From Chloroflexota bacterium (lineage in GTDB: Bacteria > Chloroflexota > Dehalococcoidia > Lucifugimonadales > Australimonadaceae): a DNA stretch of 12,041 nucleotides. Location: positions 1 to 12,041 of the forward strand of contig JACZSI010000040.1 in the NCBI GenBank assembly GCA_022574265.1. The letters run 5' to 3'. The notes under the pieces were generated by a model. The model saw only the letters and a program-made list of their open reading frames with translations. It searched no databases and was not told the origin of the DNA. A program made the translations under genes and the position numbers. Below, piece after piece: positions 7,359 to 12,041 of this stretch (position 1 is its first letter; each line of letters starts with the position of its first letter).

Positions 7359-7717
7359 GCGCCGAGCCTGCGCCGCCGCCCCCAACCCTGGGGCGGCGGC
7401 TCTACCGGGGCCTCGCCTTCGCGGTCATGGTTGGCCTCGCGGGAGCGGCGGTCTCGGCCGTGCCGGGGCTGTTCCTCCAGTCCGTCTTCGTCGGCGAGAC
7501 CCAACGGTGTCTCGAAGCGCAGCGCAAGGACATCGCGGTGGGCGGCGAGATCGTCACCGACTGCGCGGAGGGTCTCGCCGACGCGCCCGTCTGGCTCCCG
7601 GTCGTCATGGTCGCCGCCGGCGCTGTGGTGGGCGTCGTGGGAGGCTTCGGCTACGGCTTCTTTCAGCCGCCGCGGGGCGGGGCGGCCGAGCGCGAGAAGG
7701 CCTGGCTGCCGTTCTGA
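7355..7717 (+). CDS. Small two-helix membrane protein, unknown function
   Basis: The GTG start at 7355 overlaps the TGA stop of the AlkD-like gene (GTGA), which implies translational coupling. The predicted 120-residue protein has a Pro-rich start, a hydrophobic helix at about 18-41, a loop with C52 and C70 that could form a disulfide, and a second Gly/Val-rich helix at about 79-103. A basic and acidic tail follows. The frame is open further upstream, but that part overlaps the AlkD-like gene and is a shadow. I do not recognise a family. The overlap suggests co-expression with the AlkD-like protein but not a shared function. Confidence 0.6.
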   Translation: MSAEPAPPPPTLGRRLYRGLAFAVMVGLAGAAVSAVPGLFLQSVFVGETQRCLEAQRKDIAVGGEIVTDCAEGLADAPVWLPVVMVAAGAVVGVVGGFGYGFFQPPRGGAAEREKAWLPF

Positions 7718-7755
7718 GCGTGGCGAAATGGCCTCAACGCTACCCCCCAAGTCGG

Positions 7756-7784
7756 TAGGCAGTCCCTGGGGTTCCTGCTAGCGT
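7756..7784 (+). promoter_or_regulatory. Weak candidate promoter for the lipoprotein gene
   Basis: TAGGCA at 7756-7761, a 17-base spacer and TAGCGT at 7779-7784, preceded by TG at 7776-7777 (extended -10), form a plausible but weak promoter. It would give a leader of about 35 bases containing the hairpin at 7791-7815. Confidence 0.22.
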
Positions 7785-7790
7785 GTAACG

Positions 7791-7823
7791 GCGGCCCGCT
7801 CCAGACGACGGCCGCTCGTTTTT
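7791..7823 (+). terminator. Rho-independent terminator-like hairpin
   Basis: GCGGCC at 7791-7796 pairs with GGCCGC at 7810-7815 across a 13-base loop, and five T residues follow at 7819-7823. It could end the transcript of the AlkD-like and membrane-protein genes. It stops only 3 bases before the ATG at 7827, so it would also sit in the leader of any transcript reading into the lipoprotein gene. Confidence 0.5.
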
Positions 7824-7826
7824 CTG

Positions 7827-8849
7827 ATGCATGCCCTTTCCCTGAACAGCCGAAGACGGGTCGCGGCGCTGCTGGCGGTCGTTGGCGCGTCGCTGGCGGG
7901 CGGCTGCGGCCTCTTCAGCGAGCCCGGCCTCATCGTGCATGCCGTTGGGGAGGAGGGCGAGCGGGACATCGCGGTCGTCCAGACCGACGGGACCGATGTC
8001 CCAACGACGCTGGCCCACGAGGGGGACGACTTCGGGCCGGTCTGGTCGCCGAACCGTCAGAACATCGCCTTCCTCTCCGATCGTGACGGGAACGTCGAGC
8101 TCTACGTCGCGCGGGCGGACGGCGGCACCACTTTGCGGGCGACGAACACCGGGGTCCCCGAGAGCCAGCCGACCTGGTCTCCGGAGGGCGACCGCCTGGC
8201 GTACACGTCTCCGGATGCCGATGGCAAACCGCAGATCTACTGGCTTCGCCTCTCCGACCTGATCCCCCACCGGCTCCAGTTCAGGAGCGAGAGCGAGGTG
8301 GACCCCGCGTGGTCGCCGAAGGGCGTCTGGATCGCGTTCGCCTCCTTGGACGCCGAAGGCAACTCGCAGGGGTTGTCGCTGCGGAACCCGGACGGAGTGG
8401 ACGAGCTGCGGATCTCCGACTCGCCCGATCGCTCTCCCGTGTGGTCTCCGGATGGCAAGAAGCTGGCGTTCGTGTCCGAGCGGGACGGCGATCAGGAGAT
8501 CTACGTCCTGGACGTCGACGAGCGTGGGCCGGTGGGCTCGGCGCGGCGGCTGACCCGCCACCCAGGGCGCGACTTCGCGCCCCAATGGTCGCCCGACAGC
8601 AAGCGCATCGTGTTCCTCTCGGACCGCGGCGAGAGCCTCGACGTCCTGACCGTTTCCGACCAGGGCAAGGACCTCCGCGAGCTCACGCGCAACAACATCC
8701 CGGAGGTCGCCGTCCGCTGGGGCGGCGACGGCCGCATCGTGTTCGTCTCGGAGCCGGGCGGGCTGTCGGCGCTCTTCATCGTGGACCCCGACGGCACGCA
8801 GCAGCAGCTCACCTCCGGCGTGCCGCCGCGCTCGCAGCCCAGCTGGTAA
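7827..8849 (+). CDS. TolB-like beta-propeller lipoprotein
   Basis: This 340-residue protein has an N-terminal arginine cluster (R9-R11), a hydrophobic stretch at 12-24 and a lipobox-like ASLAGG-C27, so it is probably an exported, lipid-anchored protein. After that come seven regularly spaced Trp anchors at W73, W117, W162, W206, W254, W298 and W340, mostly in WSP-x-G PD40 motifs with a period near 44 residues. The last Trp ends the chain and would close a six-bladed propeller with strands from the N-terminal part. TolB-type propellers bind other proteins or sense cell-surface ligands. No clear Shine-Dalgarno precedes the ATG; this start keeps the whole signal peptide. The gene converges on the hydrolase downstream, with 9 bases between stop codons. 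No partner Tol/Pal genes are here, so tolB identity is not claimed. Confidence 0.8.
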   Translation: MHALSLNSRRRVAALLAVVGASLAGGCGLFSEPGLIVHAVGEEGERDIAVVQTDGTDVPTTLAHEGDDFGPVWSPNRQNIAFLSDRDGNVELYVARADGGTTLRATNTGVPESQPTWSPEGDRLAYTSPDADGKPQIYWLRLSDLIPHRLQFRSESEVDPAWSPKGVWIAFASLDAEGNSQGLSLRNPDGVDELRISDSPDRSPVWSPDGKKLAFVSERDGDQEIYVLDVDERGPVGSARRLTRHPGRDFAPQWSPDSKRIVFLSDRGESLDVLTVSDQGKDLRELTRNNIPEVAVRWGGDGRIVFVSEPGGLSALFIVDPDGTQQQLTSGVPPRSQPSW

Positions 8850-8872
8850 GCGAGGGCCTCAGCCGGCCTCGC
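8850..8872. terminator. Stem-loop between convergent genes
   Basis: GCGAGG at 8850-8855 pairs with CCTCGC at 8867-8872; CC at 8857-8858 and GG at 8865-8866 extend the stem after a bulged G. It starts right after the propeller gene's TAA, and its loop holds the stop codon of the opposite-strand hydrolase. There is no T tract, so termination is plausible but not shown. Confidence 0.35.
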
Positions 8873-10001
8873 GTATCACCGTGTAGAGATGCCGGTACAG
8901 CTTGAACGACTCCGTCACCAGCCCGATCGTTCCCACGCCTTCGCCCGGGTCTACGTGCGAGAAGAACGAGAACTCCGTGTAGCGCACGTCGCCTCGGGCC
9001 GCCATCGCATCGGCCAGCCGGCGCGACTCCTCGACGGGCGCGAGCGCGTCCTCGCGGTCGTGCATGATCAGCAGCCGGGCGCTCAGGCCGTCGAGGTGCT
9101 TGCTCGGCGATAGCGCATCGACGGCGTCCAAGAGCCGCTGCGGCACCTCGCGCAGGAGTGCCTCGGCCTCCTCCAGCGTCGTGCCGGAGAGCAGACCGTG
9201 GACCGCCCGCGCCTCCGTCGACAGCCCCTGCAGCGCGCTCTCCGTCAGCGGCCGGCCGCCGGTGAAGTGGCCGTCGAGCGCGGCGCGCTCCGAGGGGAGC
9301 GAGAGGCTCTCGATCAGGAGCAGCGTGAAGACTTCCGTCGTCAGCCTGTCGGGCACCCACGGCTCCTCGGTCCCGTCGTAGAACGTCCGCTGGGCGGCGA
9401 ACTGTTTGATGTAGTCGCGCCCGTCAAAGAAGCCGCTGAAGAAGTTGATGAAGGAGACGTCGGCGCTGATCCGCGGGTCGGACGCCGCCACGACCAGCAG
9501 CGACGAGCCGATGCAAAAGCCGGCGCCGCCTATCCGGGTGCGGTCGACGCCGGGCAGGGCGGTGAGGTACTCGAACGCCGCTATCAGCAGCTCGACGTCG
9601 GCGGGAGAGACGCGCTTCGCGGCCATGTTCTCCGACCACGGAACGAGCACGACGAACCCGGCGCGTGCCAGCGCCGAGGCCAGATTGACGAGGCGCTCGT
9701 CGTCGCGCCCTGCCGGGTTCACGCCCAGGAACAGGACCAGCGCGGCGCGCTGCTTGCGGTCGGGGATGCGGTAGATGTCGGCCTCCGCGGTACGGGAGCC
9801 GGCGGGGTATACAACCGCCGTGCGCACCGGCTCGTCCGTGAACCAGCCGAGCGGCTTGACGGGGAAGCCAGGGACCACCTGCAGCACGAGGCCGGCGGTC
9901 TTGGCCGACGTGCGGCCTTGGGGGGTCACCACCACGATGAAGGAGAGGAGCGCCAGCGCCGCCAGGAGCGCCAGAGCCGTGCGCTTGAGCCATCGCCTCA
10001 T
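8859..10001 (-). CDS. Membrane-anchored alpha/beta hydrolase with Cys nucleophile (dienelactone hydrolase-like)
   Basis: This 380-residue protein has a single N-terminal hydrophobic helix at about 8-25, likely an uncleaved anchor. The alpha/beta hydrolase core shows GFCIG at 161-165 with nucleophile C163, as in dienelactone hydrolase (G-x-C-x-G), then D318 in the HDRED segment at 314-318 and H349 in SHVDP at 348-352 as the probable acid and base. The family hydrolyses esters or lactones. Between the nucleophile and the acid lie about 155 residues, much more than in classical dienelactone hydrolase, so a large helical lid is likely at about 190-300. The ATG at 10001 overlaps the TGA of the upstream gene (ATGA). 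The frame is open further upstream, but that stretch overlaps the peptidase gene and lacks a signal, so this start is chosen. The substrate is unknown. Confidence 0.75.
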   Translation of the reverse strand: MRRWLKRTALALLAALALLSFIVVVTPQGRTSAKTAGLVLQVVPGFPVKPLGWFTDEPVRTAVVYPAGSRTAEADIYRIPDRKQRAALVLFLGVNPAGRDDERLVNLASALARAGFVVLVPWSENMAAKRVSPADVELLIAAFEYLTALPGVDRTRIGGAGFCIGSSLLVVAASDPRISADVSFINFFSGFFDGRDYIKQFAAQRTFYDGTEEPWVPDRLTTEVFTLLLIESLSLPSERAALDGHFTGGRPLTESALQGLSTEARAVHGLLSGTTLEEAEALLREVPQRLLDAVDALSPSKHLDGLSARLLIMHDREDALAPVEESRRLADAMAARGDVRYTEFSFFSHVDPGEGVGTIGLVTESFKLYRHLYTVIREAG

Positions 10002-11101
10002 CGAGCGTGCTCCCCCAAGCGCGCTGGAAGCGCGAGAGGGCCAGCGGCACGCGCCATGGCCTCGAGCTCGCCCACCTCGGCGATCGCCGAGACGCGCTCG
10101 AGGAACGCCGCAAGGCCGGCCGCGTCCGCCCGGACAGCGCGCAGCTGCGCCTCGATGGGGCTCGCCGCGGCCGAGCTCCCCGCATACGTGCCGTGGAAGG
10201 CGAACCACGCCGTGTTGAGCTTGCGGAGCTGGTGCCCGTTCGCCACGAATGCGAGCCGCCGCTCCTCCAGATACGCCTCGGCCTCAGCGACGCGCCCGTC
10301 GGCCAGGAGCTCATCGAGCCGCAGCCGCGTGACGCGCATCTCCCGGTCGAAGTCGAACGCGTCGGCCGGCGGCTCGGCGCGGCGCTCGCGCGGGCGCCAC
10401 GGCTCGCGCTCGAACGCCTCCCCCGTGAGGCGCTCAAGCGCCAGGTCCCCGATCTCCTCGGCGGCGATGTTCGCCACCGTCTCGTTGATGCTCTGGAGCT
10501 CGCCGCCCGCGGCGTATCGACGCCCGAGCGGGCGGAAGAAGAGCCAGTGGTGCAGCCACTCGTGGCTGGCCACCTCAAGCGTCGTGTGGAGGGACGCCGT
10601 CGGCTTCACCTGCGCCGGGTAGGTGGCCAGGCCGCCGAGGCGTACCACGATCGCCGATATCTCGTCCGACGTGGCCTCCACCCCCTCCTCGAGACCGATC
10701 TGGTCCAGCAAGCTTACGCCGGGCTCGAGCAGCACGTCGTCGAGCCGCTGGACCGCGTCGCGCGGCGAGCGCACGAGCACGAGGGCTGGGCGCTCGAACG
10801 TGAAGTCGACCGGCGGCCACCGGACCGGCCCCACGCGGCGGATGATACCCAGCTCGTCCACCACGTCCGTGATCGCCGCTTCGAGCGTCTCCTCGACGGC
10901 CGCTTGGATCTCGGCGCGGCGTGCGGCGAGCGCTCCGGCGTTGACGTTTTGGAGGGCGGTCTGCCCACCGACAAGAGTCTGACCAATCGCCGGCGCTGCC
11001 GAAAGGGCGACAACCGCAACGACTGACACAATTCCCGGTCGACCGATCGTTTTCATCAGCACCACTCGCACGCCTGACGGTTTGACTCCGGCCGGACCCA
11101 T
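9998..11101 (-). CDS. Exported HExxH metallopeptidase-like protein
   Basis: This 367-residue protein contains HEWLH at 180-184 followed by NETVAN at 206-211. That matches a gluzincin arrangement in which the two His and E207 bind zinc and E181 is catalytic. A hydrophobic segment at 24-36 ending near IGQ (39-41) is a probable signal peptide, so the protein should act outside the cytoplasm. The ATG at 11101 is chosen because AGGAGG at 11111-11116 lies 9 bases ahead; a second Met 16 codons in (11056) would give a shorter, more typical signal peptide but has no ribosome site. The last four bases overlap the hydrolase start, so the two are co-translated. The remainder is helical and charged, with no family I recognise. 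Peptidase activity is inferred from the motif only. Confidence 0.68.
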   Translation of the reverse strand: MGPAGVKPSGVRVVLMKTIGRPGIVSVVAVVALSAAPAIGQTLVGGQTALQNVNAGALAARRAEIQAAVEETLEAAITDVVDELGIIRRVGPVRWPPVDFTFERPALVLVRSPRDAVQRLDDVLLEPGVSLLDQIGLEEGVEATSDEISAIVVRLGGLATYPAQVKPTASLHTTLEVASHEWLHHWLFFRPLGRRYAAGGELQSINETVANIAAEEIGDLALERLTGEAFEREPWRPRERRAEPPADAFDFDREMRVTRLRLDELLADGRVAEAEAYLEERRLAFVANGHQLRKLNTAWFAFHGTYAGSSAAASPIEAQLRAVRADAAGLAAFLERVSAIAEVGELEAMARAAGPLALPARLGEHAR

Positions 11102-11110
11102 TGTTCGCGG

Positions 11111-11116
11111 CCTCCT
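11111..11116 (-). promoter_or_regulatory. Shine-Dalgarno that sets the metallopeptidase start
   Basis: On the minus strand AGGAGG sits 9 bases before the ATG at 11101, a near-perfect site. No such site precedes the internal ATG at 11056. Confidence 0.7.
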
Positions 11117-11122
11117 GAGTTT

Positions 11123-11151
11123 ATTATTCGACACGGCAACCGGTAAGCCAA
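11123..11151 (-). promoter_or_regulatory. Candidate promoter for the metallopeptidase/hydrolase pair
   Basis: On the minus strand TTGGCT at 11151-11146, a 17-base spacer and AATAAT at 11128-11123 form a sigma70-like pair in an AT-rich stretch. Transcription would begin just before the AGGAGG ribosome site, giving a very short leader. Confidence 0.45.
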
Positions 11152-11190
11152 GTGAAAAATGGCAAAACAGGTCATTTTCGTTCCCCATTT

Positions 11191-11204
11191 ACCGTCATAA
11201 CGGT
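11191..11204. repeat. Short palindrome downstream of gyrA
   Basis: ACCGT at 11191-11195 and ACGGT at 11200-11204 form a 5-bp stem with a 4-base loop, 12 bases past the gyrA stop codon. No T run follows on the minus strand, so it is either a weak terminator or an operator half-site pair. The intergenic stretch 11102-11216 holds nothing else clear apart from the promoter above. Confidence 0.2.
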
Positions 11205-11216
11205 TGTGACATTGTG

Positions 11217-12041
11217 CTATTCGGGGTTCGCCTCTGGCGGATCGTCGGGTTCGGCGCCGTCGGTCGAAGGCGCTGCCTCGTCCGATGGCGGCGTCGTCGA
11301 ATCCGCAGGGGAGCCCTCCTCACCGCCCGCAGGCTCGTGATCTTCCTCGCGGGCGATCTTGGCCGCTGCGACGACGGTGTCTCCCTCACCGAGTCGGATC
11401 AGTCGAACCCCTTGGGTTGCCCGGCCGATCTCCCGTACGGCGGTTAGGTCCGTGCGGAGCATCATGCCCTTGGCTGTGATCAGCATGAGTTCGTCGTCGT
11501 CGTCGACCGCGCGGATGGCGACGACCGGACCGTTTCGGTCCGTCGTCCTGATGTTGATCACGCCCTTGCCCCCGCGTCGTGTCTTTCGGTATTCCTCGAT
11601 CTCCGTTCGCTTGCCGTAGCCATGTTCGCATATCGTCAAGAGTGAGGAACCTGGATTGATGGCCACCATGGATACAACGGCGTCGCCCGGGGAAAGCGTC
11701 ATGCCACGGACGCCGCGGGCGTTTCGCCCCATAGCTCGAACTTCCTGCTCCGGGAAGCGGACGGCCATGCCGTTGCGGCTGCCGAGCACGATCTCATTGT
11801 CTCCGGAGGTACGTTCGACGTTGATGAGCGAGTCGTCCGCGTCGAGCGAGATCGCAATAATTCCGCTCGCACGTGGTCGACTGTAGGCGCTCATCGGCGT
11901 TTTCTTGACCGTTCCCTTGGCCGTGGCGAAGAAGACGAACGATTCCTCGAATTCCTTAACGGGAAGAACGGCACGGTGGGCTTCGTTCGGTTGCATCTGG
12001 AGCAGATTCGCGATCGATCGACCACGTGACGTTCGACTCAT
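11217..12041 (-). CDS. gyrA: DNA gyrase subunit A, C-terminal domain (partial)
   Basis: The visible 275 codons are the C-terminal beta-pinwheel of gyrase A, which wraps DNA to introduce negative supercoils. Diagnostic segments are SRTSRGRSIANLLQM at the window edge, FATAKGTVKKTPMSAYSRPR (residues 38-57 of the visible part), VRAMGRNARGVRGM (101-114) and YGKRTEIEEYRKTRRGGKGV (142-161), which align with successive blades of E. coli GyrA. The KTRRGGKGV stretch is a GyrA-box-like repeat in a late blade. The C-terminus from about residue 230 is acidic and rich in Glu, Pro, Ser and Asp, like the regulatory tail of E. coli GyrA. The methionine at the window edge is internal; the 5' part of the gene, including the catalytic Tyr, is outside the window. 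The gene ends with TAG at 11217. Confidence 0.93.
   Translation of the reverse strand: MSRTSRGRSIANLLQMQPNEAHRAVLPVKEFEESFVFFATAKGTVKKTPMSAYSRPRASGIIAISLDADDSLINVERTSGDNEIVLGSRNGMAVRFPEQEVRAMGRNARGVRGMTLSPGDAVVSMVAINPGSSLLTICEHGYGKRTEIEEYRKTRRGGKGVINIRTTDRNGPVVAIRAVDDDDELMLITAKGMMLRTDLTAVREIGRATQGVRLIRLGEGDTVVAAAKIAREEDHEPAGGEEGSPADSTTPPSDEAAPSTDGAEPDDPPEANPE

Noticed and set aside
7827..8849. Naming the propeller lipoprotein tolB
   Set aside because: PD40 repeats occur in many proteins, TolB itself is periplasmic and soluble with an N-terminal domain, and no tol/pal neighbours are present.
10002..10208. A 69-residue N-terminal extension of the alpha/beta hydrolase
   Set aside because: It overlaps the metallopeptidase gene, while the ATG at 10001 gives a proper membrane anchor and an ATGA overlap.
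9198..10622. A 474-codon open frame on the plus strand opposite the hydrolase and metallopeptidase genes
   Set aside because: It spans two genes with recognisable motifs on the other strand, and its translation is Arg/Gly/Ala-rich without any domain.

Overview
This is a GC-rich bacterial segment with tightly packed genes and no intergenic stretch over 300 bases. Strong GC3 bias, the gyrA C-terminus and a family of phthalate-dioxygenase-type Rieske proteins would fit Chloroflexota (for example the Dehalococcoidia/SAR202 side) or an actinobacterial relative. This taxonomic guess is an inference and is weak. No RNA gene, CRISPR array, insertion sequence or phage gene was seen.

Layout. (1) Positions 1-256, minus strand: the N-terminal 85 codons of a PanB-like (ketopantoate hydroxymethyltransferase) protein running off the left edge. 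(2) Positions 257-415: a divergent promoter region with a good -35/-10 pair and an inverted repeat around the -35. (3) Positions 416-6577, plus strand: a five-gene catabolic-looking run of two zinc-dependent MDR dehydrogenases, a Rieske oxygenase alpha subunit, a bicupin protein and a second Rieske oxygenase. (4) Positions 6597-7717, plus strand: a divergent AlkD-like HEAT-repeat protein whose stop codon overlaps the GTG start of a small two-helix membrane protein. (5) Positions 7827-8849, plus strand: a lipoprotein with a TolB-type beta-propeller, converging on the next block. (6) Positions 11101-8859, minus strand: a two-gene unit encoding an exported HExxH metallopeptidase-like protein and a membrane-anchored Cys-nucleophile alpha/beta hydrolase, joined by an ATGA overlap. 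(7) Positions 12041-11217, minus strand: the C-terminal pinwheel of gyrase subunit A, whose 5' part lies outside the window.

How the genes may work together. The 416-6577 run looks like an oxidative degradation module. Two non-heme iron oxygenases would hydroxylate or O-demethylate an aromatic or similar substrate. The bicupin would act on an intermediate or bind it. The two dehydrogenases, which probably prefer NADP(H), would interconvert alcohol and carbonyl groups. No ferredoxin, reductase, transporter or regulator is present, so electrons must come from components encoded elsewhere. The substrate cannot be read from the sequence. The right-hand genes look like ordinary envelope, repair and replication functions unrelated to the catabolic run. 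The Rieske-bicupin-Rieske cassette with its paired dehydrogenases is the best candidate here for an uncharacterised pathway.
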